Shown: positions 38,018 through 49,526 of the stretch, one piece after another | How the letters are laid out: each line of letters opens with the position of its first letter | Position numbering within the stretch: the stretch's first letter is position 1 | NCBI GenBank assembly: GCA_049999765.1 | Contig: JBNGIQ010009468.1 | Coordinates: 1-64,000 of the forward strand | DNA from: Phaeoceros laevis | Taxonomy: Eukaryota > Anthocerotophyta > Anthocerotopsida > Notothyladales | Direction of reading: 5' to 3' | Length of the DNA stretch: 64,000 nt | The notes under the pieces: generated by a model | Told to the model about the DNA's origin: nothing | The model's input: the letters and a program-made list of their open reading frames with translations, nothing else | Databases searched by the model: none | Translations under genes and position numbers: made by a program

Positions 38018-38890
38018 AATTTGAAGCATGTATAATCTGCTTTGGTCTTACAGGCTTACTGGCAGAGAGAGCTGTACATGCAGTCGACTAAGTAGACAGA
38101 ACACACCTGCCACTACCCCTTTCATGAAACAGTAAGCAGCAGAGGGGTAAGGTCAAGCTGGTCCAGTGTACCTGCAGGAACTTGGGAGCAGTCAGGTCAG
38201 CAAATGGCAGGAAGGGTCGAACCTGACCAGCAGTTTGCAAGTAGAGGTGGAATTGCTGATTCCATAGAAGTTGAGGCAAGAGAAGGCAGTGCCTTGGTCC
38301 TCCATGAGAATGGGAATGGCCCAGCACATAGCAGAGCTTCAGCAACGAGAAATTCCGGTGACAGAATGGTGAGCAATGCTGCAGGGGTTGCCTTTGAGAT
38401 CAGGTTTGTGATGTATCAGGTTTAGCATGTATCAGAACTTTGAAGCCTGTACAATCCACTTTGGCCTTACAGACTTACTGGCTTACTGGCAGGGAGAGAT
38501 GTACATGCAGTCGACTAAGTAGACAGACCACACCGACCACTATCCCTTTCATGAGACACTAAGCAGCAGAAGGGGTGTGGTCAAGCTGGTCCACTGGGCT
38601 TGCAGGAACTTGGAGTGGGGAGTGGTCCCTCGTTGAAGGACATGGAGACTGAAAATCGTCAACTTCAGGGCTGCGTGCACACAGCCCCATCAGCAAATGG
38701 CAGGAAGGGTCGAACCTGACCAGCAGTTTGCAAGGTGGAATTGCTGTTTCCATGGAAGTTGAGGAAAGAGAAGGCAGTGCCTTGGTCCTCCATGAGAATG
38801 GGAATGCCCCCGCACATAGCAGAGCCCAGCAAGTGACAGAATGGTGAGCAATGCTGCAGGGGTGTTGCCTTTGAGATCAGGTTTAGATCA
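38018..38890. repeat. Tandem duplication of a ~390-450-bp unit
   Basis: Copy A (about 38018-38407) and copy B (about 38438-38890) share GTACATGCAGTCGACTAAGT, GGCAGGAAGGGTCGAACCTG, AAGGCAGTGCCTTGGTCCTC and GACAGAATGGTGAGCAATGC in the same order. They differ by small indels. The pair lies immediately upstream of the PPR gene that starts at 39014. Part of the unit recurs inverted at 46431-46527. Confidence 0.9.
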
Positions 38891-39013
38891 GGAGCCATGA
38901 CTATTAGCCTCAGTTGCCATGACTACTAGCCCCAGTTCTCCAAGCTTTCCGCGACCCAATTGTCGTTGGAGCGTGGGCTTACCCTATGGCCTTCACATGG
39001 CTCCTGTGCTGCT

Positions 39014-42000
39014 ATGTGGAAGATAGCCTCACGATTGATCATGACTTGGTTGCGATGCTCGCCTCGGTTGGCCGCCCTTGCACCAAGCAATTTTGGTTTT
39101 GTTGGTCTGTTTGCAGCATTGTGGAGGAGCATCAGCACAAGTTCTATAGATACGGCCAGCATCCAACGAGAGAGACAGCAGCAGCTTTGGGAGGATTTCT
39201 TTTCAAACCAATCAGAATGGTGGGACAACAGGCTGGACAAGGCAGGACCTCCTCTAAACAACTCCCACGTTTCGGTGAAGCCTTGCAGGGATGATGTAGA
39301 TGATGCTGCTATAACCAGAGTGTCGCTGACACCAGCCTTAACTTGCAATTGCAGAAAAGTGCACGGCATCCAGACTTTCGGCACAAGCTGAGGAGAGAAC
39401 CCCTCTGGTTGAACAATCCATACAAACCGAGTTTTGTTGATTCTCGGCTAGCAATCTTAGATGCTCGGATACAGGGTGGGCTGCAAGGACCTGTTGGGTC
39501 ATCTGGACTGGGTGATGAGATTGAAGGACTGTGCCGGCAGGGACAATTGAGCAGGGCGGTGGGTGTGGTTTTGGACATGGACATGGACGGCACTGCTCCT
39601 TCCACCATCATGTATAGGTCTCTCTTCAAGGCTTGCGCTAAGAAGAAGGCTCTGGCGCATGTCAAACAAGTGCATGCTCATTTGGCGAAACATGGGTTGG
39701 AGTTGACCAGGTTTCTTGGTGAATACATTGTGAGCACCTATGTGAAGTGTGGCAGCCTTGGAGATGCGGTCCAGGTATTTAACAGGTTGTCCTGTCGGAC
39801 TGTTCTGTCCTGGACAGCAGTGATATCTAGCTACTGTGACTCTGGTGAATGTCATCATGCCCTGAAAATGTACAGGCAGATGCAAGAGCAAGGTGTGCAG
39901 CCAAATGCATACACATTCGTCCCCCTACTTAAAGCTTGTAGCAGCATTGCTGACCTGAAAGAGGGCAAGCGAATTCATGCGGATGTTGTCAAGTACTGTT
40001 GTGGAGGCGATTTGTTTGTCTGCACAGGGCTTGTCGAAATGTATGCGTCTTGTGGGAGCCTAGCAGATGCAGAGAACGTCTTTTATAGGTTGTCCCAGCG
40101 GGATGTAGTTCTGTGGAATGCGATGCTTGCAGCCTACACCCAGCATGGGCAGGCAGAGGAGGCTGTGCAATTGTTCGAGCGGATGAAGGAGGAAGGCGTC
40201 AGGCCAGATGTTCGTACATTTGTGAGCGTGCTTCAAGCATGTGGTATGCTGGCAGATAATAAAGGGGTTGCTTTGGACAGACCAACCGCCAGGTTAGATA
40301 TTCTAGAGATGGGGAGAGCAATACATGCTGAGGCACGAGGCGTGGGGTGTTGTTTAGATATTTTTCTAGGAAACACGCTAATCAGCATGTATAAGAAGTG
40401 TGGGAGCATTGTGGATGCCCGTGATGTGTTTGATGGCTTGCCCCAGCGAGATACACTGTCATGGACTGTCATGCTCGCAGCATATGTGGAGCAAAGAGAA
40501 GCAGATGCTGCACTGCAGCTGTTTGAGCAAATGTGTATTGACGGAATTTCCCCGAATGATCGGACTTTTGTGACCATGCTTCAGTCATGTTTCATCCTTG
40601 CAGAGAAGGAAGAGAAAGTTTTTGTGGATGAAGGAGCTATCAAGATAAAGGCTATGGAGAAAGGGAAGAGACTACATGCTTATGCGTGGAAGCATGGCTA
40701 CGACTTAGATCTGTTTGTCGGAAACACCCTGATAAGTATGTATGGGAAGTGTGGGAGCATTGCGGATGCACAGAATGCATTTGACGGATTGTCCCAAAAG
40801 GATGTCGTGTCATGGACTGCGATGCTCGGAGTATTTGTTGAGCAGGACCAGTTTGTCAAGGCTTTGCAGCTGTATGAACAAATGCTGGAGTCTGGTCTGA
40901 GTCCCAATGACCGGACCTCTGTCATGGCACTGCAAGCATGTAGCATGCTCGCAGAGAAGGAAGAACACTGTGTTGTGGATGGAAGGGCCATGAAATTAAA
41001 GTCTCTGGGAAAAGGACGACCAGTTTATGCTAACATTTGCAGTAGAGGCTATAACTTAGACATCTTTGTTGCTGGCGCTCTGGTGACTATGTTTGGAAAA
41101 TGTGGAAGCATTGCTGACGCATGGAATGTTTTTAATGGGTTGTGTCAGCGAGATGTTGTGGTATGGAGTGCAATGCTCATGGCTTGTGCAGAGTGTGGCC
41201 AAGAGGAGAAGGTTATGCACCTCTACGAGCGAATGCACGAGGAGGGTGCAAGCTTAAATGATCGGACCCTTGTATCTGCACTTCAAGCATGTAGCATGCT
41301 CGCAGAACGAGAGCAGGAGGCTGTACTGGATGGGCAGCCCGTAAAGATGACATCATTGCACAAGGGGAGGGCAATGCATGCGGATGCTCAAAGGATGGGG
41401 TTCGCCACAGATGTCTTTGTTGGTAGCACTCTGATCAGTATGTATGGTAAATGCGGAAGCATCTTGGATGCACAGAATGTGTTTGATGGGTTGTCCCGGC
41501 AGAACTTAGTGGTGTGGACAGCCATGCTAACTGCATATGCTCAGCAGGGTCACACGAAAAAAGCTCTGCAGCTCTACAAACAACTTCAAGAGAATGGTAT
41601 GATTCTGGATGACATCACAGTTTTGTGTGCTCTGCATGTTTGCAGCATTTCAGGTTCCTTCGGTATTTGCAGGGAGATTCATCACAGTCTTCTCTCCACT
41701 AGAAAGCATCTCAGCAATGTGCTAGCGAGCTCTCTCATTCACACATATGGAACATGTGGGAGCATGGCAGATGCTGAAAGTGTATTTGATAGACTGTTAC
41801 AACCTGATGTGGTATCCTGGACTGCTCTCATGGCTGGTTACGCCCGGCAGGGGAACTGTGCTGCAATCCTGCAATGCTACGAGCACATGAAGCTGGCAGG
41901 TGTTAAACCAAATGCAGTGACATTTCTCTCGCTCATGTCGGCATGCAGTCATGCCGGCTTGGTGGACAAGGGCGTCGAGTACTTCGAATCTATGATCAGG

Positions 42001-42534
42001 GATTATGGCATTCCTGCCAAGATCGAGCACTACGCCACCATGGTTGATATGCTTGGACGTGCAGGGCACTTGGACAAGGCAGAAACTCTTCTATCAGCAC
42101 TGCCTATGCAACCTGATCTGGCTACATGGTCAAGCTTGCTGGGAGGTTGTCGAAAGCACGGTGAGATAGCCATGGGGAAGCAAGCATTTGATTCTGCTGT
42201 TCGTACAGGTCCAATGCACTCTGCGGCATACATGTTGATGTCAAACATGTATGCTGATGCTGCTCTCTGGGACAATGCAAAGCAGGTGACAGAGCAGAGA
42301 CAAAAGGAGGGTGCACTAAGGAAGCCAGGCCAGAGCTGGCTTGAATATGAACACGACCTACACATCTTCATGGTAGGAGACAGGACTCAGCCGGAGGGAC
42401 AACATTTACATCACTTGTTGCGGAGGGTAAGCCTTCAGATGGAAGATGAAGTGCTCCCTTCACATCCACATCACGCATGTTCTGGGCCATCCATTGTGGG
42501 CAAAGCAACCGAGTCCTTGAAGACCTGCCAATGA
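39014..42534 (+). CDS. Long PLS-type PPR protein with E domain, ending after the PG box; N-terminal PDF/OSB-like motif
   Basis: Exons 39014-39274 and 39355-42534 give 1146 residues. The N-terminus (MWKIASRLIMTWLRCSPRLA) is Arg-rich and amphipathic, typical of mitochondrial import. Next comes a tryptophan motif (LWEDFFSNQSEWWDNRLDK, then after the intron ARHPDFRHKL and EPLWLNN), matching the PDF motif of OSB proteins. About 20-25 PPR repeats follow. Four L-type repeats carry a similar ~18-residue insertion (see findings). The C-terminus has E motifs and a canonical PG box (KPGQSWLEYEHDLHIFMVGDR) but stops about 50 residues later, without HxE or CxxC zinc ligands. It therefore lacks its own deaminase; any editing role would need a DYW partner in trans. 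The frame is open upstream to 38960, but the first ATG is at 39014. Confidence 0.9.
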
Positions 42535-43137
42535 CAGCGTCGTGACAACGGCACCCACCTAATTGTTCTCTTGTTCCGGCCAGCACTAGTAAATTGCAGC
42601 TTTCGCGGCTTTCCCACGTGGAATCTGCGTCTCGGCGGTCTCAATTATGGCCACAGTAGCCGAGACGCGCATCATGAGGAGGCATTGACTGCTGGAGTCT
42701 ATTAGCCATTACAGCATGTTTCATGGCGGCGACATGGACTTTGGAACGAAACTTCTTGTCGACTAGTAGCAGTCACCACGGACAACCGTGGCCGCATAGC
42801 CTTCAAGCTAACGCCTCAGAGTTCTTCATCGGGCTCCCGTGAGCGACCGGTCGTCAGCTGACTCACTCGTACGGTGCAGATCTTAGCGTATATTATCGGT
42901 GGAGCAGTGATGAGAGAAGCATGATCACTTCAAGCCCTCAATTGATGCACTCTGGAGTTGTGACCTTTTCTATATCTAGACTAGAGGAAGACCGCAGAAG
43001 GCGGAGGGCATGTGCTGAGCTCCGGTGGAGGCCAGGGTACCAATTGTGCATGCAATTGGGAATGGTTAGCAGCGGTGTCCTGGTGCTTTAGTGCTCCCTT
43101 CATGTGTCTTTTCTTGCCTAGAGCATCGGCTTTCAGA
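42535..43137. other. Spacer between PPR and BTB genes
   Basis: Same-strand spacer holding the PPR 3' UTR and the BTB promoter/leader. The BTB frame is open upstream to 43012, so an earlier start is possible. No other gene seen. Confidence 0.4.
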
Positions 43138-44747
43138 ATGTCGACCTCGAAATCCGGCAAGATCAGCTTCAACATGCGGAAGAGCTCAGACCTGGTGATC
43201 AAATTGTACGCTTCAGAAGCAGGCACCAATTGCGGTCCTAGGAGCGCATCGTCTGCCACGCAGAGCTGCCCTGAGCACATCCAGGGAAGGGCCCTGAGCA
43301 GTGAGAAGGCAGGGAAGAATGGATCGCAGGGAGAAGCAGTCCCGCTACTGGAGCTGGAACTGCACTCTGATGTCCTGAAGGAACAGTCGGAGTACTTCGA
43401 GCGGCAGCTGTCGGCGACTTGGGAAAAGAATGGTACAACTGCGGACGGCATGACAATTGCAAGCTCGAGATCGAGGAATTGCCTTAATTTAAGGTGGGGG
43501 AGAGGGTTTGCTTTTGTGCAAGTTGAGCCAAACTGTTGCCAGGGAGTTGCTGGATGAATTGAGTGTATGTCTTCTGTGTAGATAGAGGTTAACAGTGGAA
43601 TGTGTTCCTTCCGTCGCTGCGCAGCTGCCTCCTCAACGTTGAACATTCAACATACGGGCGATGTTTCAAGCTGATGTATCAAGCTCACTATGAGAAATCG
43701 GCAACCGTACTGCAGGCCAGATTTCGCGATGTGCCTGAGGCCTTGCAGGTCCTGCAACTGTCTGTGTTTTTCCTGTTCAGTTCAGGCGTCAATGCTGCCC
43801 TCTTTTTCCTTCAAGCAGTGCCTTGGACTGCTGATGAGAAAGACTCGGTCTCCTACCTGCTTGTGTCACTTGATCCGTCCTCGCTCAACGTTTCCATCCT
43901 GGAAGATCTTTGGGCTCGAGTGAATGGTCTAGATGAGCTGCCTGGTTGCAGCAGCCCTCACATCAGGACACTGGTGCTTGAGGAGTGGGAGAAAATTTTT
44001 GTGGAGTGGAAGCAGAGACTGCAAAACACCTGTTACCTGCAGCGGAGTTACTCCCCTCCCAGTGGGAGCCAGCTTCCTCCACCCGACGAGACTCGAGCCT
44101 TTTGCAACAGATCAATTTGGCTGTTTGAAAAAGCGATTGACCTGAGGGTGGGACACAAGGCCATCCAGTTTATGAGCTCGGACAAGATCGACTTTTCTGC
44201 TTTCCTCATCTCCAACTTGTTCCAGCGGTGGCCTGGGACATCCCAGAACCTCCAACTGCGTGCCTCCTCAGTTGTCATGTCCTTCTACATCGTCCTGCTT
44301 CGGCTGCTGGAAGCTCTGGAGCGAGGAGAGGTGATTTGCGATTGTGACACTCGCTGTGGGTTTGTGTGCAAGTGGTTTCCAATCATTGCCCACACTTTCG
44401 ACAGAAGAGTTTCCTGCTCCTCAGAGGACAGAAACCACTTCGGGAAGTCTATTGTCTGCCAGGTCCAGATGTACATCAACAGCCGCCGCCTCTTCCCCGA
44501 GTCCAAGGCAAGGCATCTAGACAACCTAGTGAACTGTGATGTGGATCCGAAGCAGGCAATCACAGAGTCTCTGGAAGCAGTAATTAGGAGCCTGAGACCC
44601 CTGGATCAGCAGAAAATCCTCAGCCTGTGGATACAGTCTGACATACTGCTCAACAACAGGTCGTCCCCGATATTGGATCTGGAGGGTAGCTTCAAAAACT
44701 TCTGTGACAACATCAACCAATGCCATGCGACAGCATTAAGTCACTGA
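43138..44747 (+). CDS. BTB/POZ-domain protein, plant At2g13690-like group
   Basis: Two exons (43138-43493 and 43625-44747) join in frame to give 492 residues. The first exon holds a divergent BTB fold: SSDLVIKLYASEAG, a low-conservation insert, LELHSDVLKEQSEYFERQLS and SRSRNCLNL. The second exon begins with the helical end of the BTB and the post-BTB region (VLQLSVFFLF, ALFFLQAVPWTADEKD), a pattern typical of the plant group that includes At2g13690. A long helical C-terminal domain follows (RAFCNRSIWLFEKAIDL, RRLFPESKARHLD). Members may act as CUL3 substrate adaptors or scaffolds, but no substrate is suggested here. The ATG at 43138 is the closest to the domain; the Met at 43099 is an alternative. 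Confidence 0.75.
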
Positions 44748-45060
44748 TCAGCTACCTTCACATCCATGTTGGCGTTATTAACAGGTGCAAACAATCTCGC
44801 TGCTGCACTTGCACTCTTCTCCGGCTGGTTGGCTCATGATTTGAGCTGGTATTTGCTGTTGGCACCGATCAGTCTGTCCAAGAATCTAGCTAGCCTACAG
44901 AGGGATATCGTCACCGTAAACTGTACAGTCTAGAATTTTGTGTATGAGGATAGAGATCCGTGCCACAGCGGGCCTATGGCCCACGAAAGCTAATAATAAA
45001 GAATGACGAGTACTGGGTTCAAAGCTCCTACCATACGGAGCTCACACGTAGTGTACTTGG
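44748..45060. other. Spacer, no gene seen
   Basis: 3' UTR of the BTB gene and leader of the next gene. Nothing notable. Confidence 0.4.
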
Positions 45061-46092
45061 ATGGAGAACAGGCATGGCAGGAAGTTGTCGCCACTGGGCA
45101 ACCTGCGCAAGCACTGGAAGGAGAGGAGTGAAATCATCCGGAAGAATGTGAAATACCTCACTGCCAAGCCAGCCGCGAATGGTGGGACGAAGTCTTCACA
45201 GTCCGGTAACCACAGACTCTGTGGTACCTCTCCGCAGGGCACCTCCTTTGAGCCACCTGCGTCCTTGCCACCTCCAGGAAACCAGGTTGCTTCGGCCTCA
45301 CTATCAGGCGAGCTTGGAGCCTCTGCACCGGACCAGCTAAAGGTTCAGATTCTGCAGCTACTCTCGTCTCCTCGGTCATTCACAGCAGAGGAGAAGAAAA
45401 GGTTGCTGGAGGAGCTGGCAGAGTTCCTGACCTCGTCTTCGTTCTCCGACGTTGATGGGAAGAGTGATAGCCCAGAGCCGGCTGCATCCAAGGCCTACCT
45501 CGCGAACTTTCCCTCACCCTTCACGCGTATGCCGCTAACGCAGCGTCGTACGCCACAGCCTCTGCAGCTTCCAACGGTGCCTTCCGACGCAGCCACCCAC
45601 TCCTCCTTCGAGATAGGTCTGCTCTCGAAGCACTCAATCTTGGAGCTGGAAGAGGAGGTGAAGCTAGGCAAGAGACGGGATCTGGTGACTGGGGAGCTTG
45701 CCGCTGTTTCTGTCCCGGCACCTGAATCTGAAGCACCCGAGCTCGCAGCCCCCGTGGCTCAAGCTCCGGCTTCCCCACCTCTTGTTGACATAGGGAATGT
45801 ACGCAGGGTTTTCAGGGAAACAGGCATGTTTCTGGCCTGGGTGCGCAGATTTGGACTTCCTGAGAGCTCCCTTGAAAACAAGCTGCCTTGGCATGTGCCA
45901 AGGGCACCATTCCTTGCCAGAGGACTGGAGTGGCCTCCTGATCACTTCGCGTCCGAGCAGGAAAGGATACAGTTCAACAGGACAGCAAGGAAGAGGAAGA
46001 AGTTTTTGATGGGAGCCCTACCGACCTGGTCTTTCATGGTGGTCAACCTGGCTTTCATTGCTGTCCTGGTCTACAACCCGAGAGCAAGGTGA
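45061..46092 (+). CDS. Orphan tail-anchored protein, unknown function
   Basis: An intronless ATG-initiated frame encodes 343 residues. It begins with a basic segment (RKLSPLGNLRKHWKERSEII), followed by a Pro/Ser/Ala-rich disordered middle, a Glu/Lys-rich helix (about residues 105-122), and a conserved-looking basic/aromatic domain (RRVFRETGMFLAWVRRFGLP, PWHVPRAPFLARGLEWPPD). One membrane span near the C-terminus (WSFMVVNLAFIAVLVYNP) is followed by only a few residues. That layout fits a tail-anchored protein with its bulk facing the cytosol. I recognise no family. Codon use and GC content look like the neighbouring real genes, and the frame is too long to be chance at this base composition. 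Confidence 0.6.
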   Translation: MENRHGRKLSPLGNLRKHWKERSEIIRKNVKYLTAKPAANGGTKSSQSGNHRLCGTSPQGTSFEPPASLPPPGNQVASASLSGELGASAPDQLKVQILQLLSSPRSFTAEEKKRLLEELAEFLTSSSFSDVDGKSDSPEPAASKAYLANFPSPFTRMPLTQRRTPQPLQLPTVPSDAATHSSFEIGLLSKHSILELEEEVKLGKRRDLVTGELAAVSVPAPESEAPELAAPVAQAPASPPLVDIGNVRRVFRETGMFLAWVRRFGLPESSLENKLPWHVPRAPFLARGLEWPPDHFASEQERIQFNRTARKRKKFLMGALPTWSFMVVNLAFIAVLVYNPRAR

Positions 46093-46773
46093 GACTGACC
46101 GTCATGTCAGAGCTGGCAGGCACTGTCTGAAATTTCTTTACATGAACAGGTCTCAGGTAGATTGTGAAGGTCGTTTTCGGCAGAAGTCAGGTATGGGTTG
46201 TCGAGATATGATCATGCCAAACACAGCCATAGAACCGTGATTGACCCTGCAGCCATCACCTGACAGTCACCTGATCTGGTTCAGTACCCTTCTTGGTCAC
46301 TCTGCTGTGCACACAGCACATAGAGTAACAGGGTTTACAATAAGTTGATGCGTTCTCAGTGATCAGAGAACTTGGTGACTACCTTGTTCTGCCTTAATCC
46401 GGTTAAAATTGTGCTCGAGTCGTGTCATCTAAACCTGATCTCAAAGGCAACGCCCCTGCAGCATTGCTCACCATTCTGTCACCGGAATTTCTCGTTGCTG
46501 AAGCTCTGTAATGTGCTGGGACATTCCCCAGCTGGGGCACGCAGCTCTGAAGCTGGAGTTGGGATTGGATCTTGAATTTGTAGTGAATCTACCAGGTCAT
46601 GGAATGGGTCCACAGGACCTCTCAAAGAACAGATGTAAAGGTTGGGCTAATTATGCAGAAGTTCACAAGTATCTTGAATCAAAGATGACATGAATCAATA
46701 TTGTACAAGAAGAGTTGAGCATTTTTGCTGACGCTGAGCTACTGGGAACTTACCTGGTAAACTTAATAGCTTA
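46093..46773. other. Spacer with an inverted copy of the 38-kb repeat
   Basis: Convergent spacer before the serpin gene. The only structured part I see is the repeat copy at 46431-46527. Confidence 0.45.
46431..46527. repeat. Inverted copy of part of the 38018-38890 repeat
   Basis: Near-perfect reverse complement of about 38312-38407. It shares, inverted, AGCATTGCTCACCATTCTGT and CACCGGAATTTCTCGTTGCT. Three copies of this segment therefore exist in the window. Confidence 0.92.
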
Positions 46774-48574
46774 CTAGAAATGCATATGCTCCCACAGACT
46801 AGAGTACCAGTGGTGCTTATCTTTGGGGTGATGCTGCCCGTACTGCCCGTGCCCTTGGTGACCGTGATGGCCATGATGCCCGTGCCCGTGCCCGTGCTGG
46901 TCCCCATGCCCATGATGCGCATGCACAGGCGAGACGCTCCCGCCATGGCCATGCGAGCTGGGAAGCAGATGGTTGCCACCGCCGTGCTGGTGCTGGTCGA
47001 TGCTGGGGTCCGTGACTCGTCCCATGAACACGATGGCGTCCGTGGAGTCGTCCTTGATGACGAACAGAAACGGGTGGTCCGCCACGAAGTCCACCTGGTT
47101 GGCATGCCGCGCATGGTGATGGTGGATGTGCATGATCCCCAGCAACGTATGCGCCGCGGCGGACGTCCGCGTCTCCCCCTCGTGCACCTCGATGAACGCC
47201 TGGTGCAGCACGGTCGAAATGTGCAGCTTCAGGTCCGCCTCGTCGTCCACCACGTCCGAGAAATCGGCCGCTCCCGGGACGAACGGCAGGTGCAGGCCCA
47301 TCCCCTGCAGCACCTCCCGCACGTCCAGCGCGGGCGCCGAGATCTTGAACCGCGGCAGCTTCAGCTGCCCCACCTCCGTGCTCACCACGCTCTTGAGCAG
47401 CTGGTGCAGCAGCACCGGGTTGAGCTTGCTCTCCAGCTTGAGCAGGCCGTACCGCGCGTCGGGCAGGATGACGTACATGGCCAGGTGCCGGTCATCCGCG
47501 TCGTCGTGGTAGGGCAGCTTGAGCACTTTGCAGTGGTCGAACGTCCCGATGAGCCGCTTCTTGGAGCTGGTCATCATCGGCACCTTGACCGAGTGGCCGT
47601 TGAGCAGGTGGAACACCTCCGGTTTGGTGTGCCATTCGTGGAAGGGCTCCTTCCACCGCCCCCGGAAGTAGAGCGCGTTGGTCAGGATGAGCCCCTGTAT
47701 CTTGCTGCTGGTCGGTGACCCCACCGCGTGCAGCCGGTTGCCCGGGTGCCAGCTCGTGTCCTCTCCCTGCATTCATCCATGGCCATTCATCCATCCATGT
47801 CAACATTCATACTCGTAACCAAGGTTCCAACAAACAACTTCAGACAGGCAGCCAGGCCAGGCCAGCCCTAGTCCTGATTTGTTTCCTTCTTCCTACCTTG
47901 TCGCGGAAATCCATGATGTGCACCTCCGTGAGGTACTTCTCCTTGAGCAGCTCCGCAAACGCCTCCCTGACCGGCACCTCCTTGTCCAGCCACAGGCCGT
48001 TGGAGAAGGCCTGCAACGGGCCGTGGGGATGGTTGTTGTGGTGCGCAGCCACATGGTGATGCCTGTGGTGGTGGCCGTCCCCGGAGGAGCCATGGCTGCT
48101 GTGGTCGGGGCCGAGGTGGCCGGAGCTGCCGGGGCTGGTGTGGTTGCTGTGGTGCTTGAGGCCGGGCAGGTGGCCGGAGTTGCCGGGGCTGCTGTGGTGA
48201 CTGCCGTGGTTGCTGCCGTGGTTGCTGCCGTGGTGATGGTGGCCATGGTGGTGGTGGTGGCCGTGAGCGTCCCCGTGGTGGAAGATGCCGTGGTGGTGGC
48301 CGTGCCAGTGCTCGACAAACACCGTGGCTAGCATCTCCTCAGCGAACTCGTGCATGTCCTCCCCGGGCGGGAGGTTGAGGCTCTTGTGGAACTGCTCCCT
48401 GGTCTGCCCCCGCGCCCCGGCGGCCACCATGGCCAGCATGAGCGAGATGCTCAGCGGGGAGGCGCACACGTTGTCCTCGATGTTGTCGTCGAAGAGGCGC
48501 TTGTAGCAGGTGATGCTGAATTCCGTCTGCTTCTCCACCTCCGGCCCGAACTCGAAGTCGTCCATCACAGCCAT
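46774..48574 (-). CDS. Serpin with histidine-rich insert and histidine-rich C-terminal tail
   Basis: Two exons (48574-47897 and 47766-46774) give 556 residues, far longer than a usual plant serpin (~390). Serpin landmarks include NVCASPLSISLMLAMVAAGARG near the N-terminus, LQAFSNGLWLDKEVPV, LILTNALYFRGRWKEPF, VLKLPYHDDADDRHLAMYVILPD, and near the end DHPFLFVIKDDSTDAIVFMGRV. The hinge of the reactive loop (EVHEGETRTSAAAHT) keeps small residues, so loop insertion and inhibition look possible. The loop then reads GIMHIHHHHARHANQ. A ~100-residue His/Gly/Ser-rich insert follows the first helices (about 48135-48290), and a ~60-residue tail is rich in HGHGHH motifs. No signal peptide is seen, so a cytosolic protein is likely. 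Metal binding by the His tracts is inference. Confidence 0.9.
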
Positions 48575-49526
48575 CGCTCGCTGCTGCTACCTTGCTATGG
48601 CTCCAGGGAGGCACAAATTGAGGTCCTGGAGCGCAAAACAGCTACACGTACGGCTCCCTCGGCGCTAGCTTGGAGGAGCAGGCGAGCGAGGTAGGGCAGG
48701 GTGCGCTGCGCGCTTCACTGCGAGCTTGCGACAAGGAGAGGAGGGGAAGGGAAGGGATGCGGAATTGATGAGAGCAGGCATTGTGGTGTCGTATCTAAGG
48801 TGCGGGCCACTTGCGGACGATGTTGCAAGCCGCACATGTTTGTGAGCTGCCTCGCTTTTCTGGCGGGCGCCGGCCTGCTTACCAGTTGTTCATGTGCGCT
48901 TGCCTGATTGATCAAATCCATCCAAATTTAAACACAAACTCACGTGTTGACCTCACCGTTCTACCTGAATTTGTCACCCGCTAGCGGCTGGAGTCCGCTG
49001 GACCCTTCTCCCCAATCATTTTTGTCCACCTGCCGCGAGCACGGGGTCCTTTGACGGCCGCGATGCTGTGGAATTGCTTTGTGGACTGCTAATTTTGCTC
49101 TCGAGATGCTTATCCTGCCAGGATTGGTGGGGTAACTGCTCTTGTCGAAGAAGGGTAGATACTTATGGGGCCCCGCATCGCCTCCGCATCTAACGTAGAT
49201 AGATAGATAGCTTAGATAGTTATGGCATGCCAGATAACGGAGAGGATAACGTGTAATTCAATCCAGCTGTAGTTCGGCTTCCAGTTGTGTTCACTTCCGA
49301 AAATCAGCTGACAGGGCTTGGCAATGCCATACCTATCCAAGTCCACATTTTCAAGCTCCTGACGAGTAGAGCAGAAAGGTCCTGCTGCACCGTTACTACT
49401 GTATGACGAGGTGATAAGCTAGCCATGGCCAGCAAGGGCCAAGATTGTTCAGCCAGTCCTCTTAACAATTGAACATCATGGAGAAAAAAAAAGTCTCTTG
49501 AGTCGTATGGCACCAACAGATGCAGC
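48575..49526. other. Spacer between serpin and aspartic protease genes
   Basis: Serpin promoter/leader and the 3' UTR of the protease. A short GATA microsatellite lies near 49197-49210. No gene. Confidence 0.4.

Noticed and set aside
38960-39013. Longer N-terminus for the second PPR protein
   Set aside because: The extended frame begins with TTG. The first ATG, at 39014, starts a typical mitochondrial presequence.
46780-47718. 312-codon open frame on the plus strand opposite the serpin
   Set aside because: It is the antisense shadow of a GC-rich, His-rich coding exon. It shows Met/Val/Arg-biased composition and no domain.
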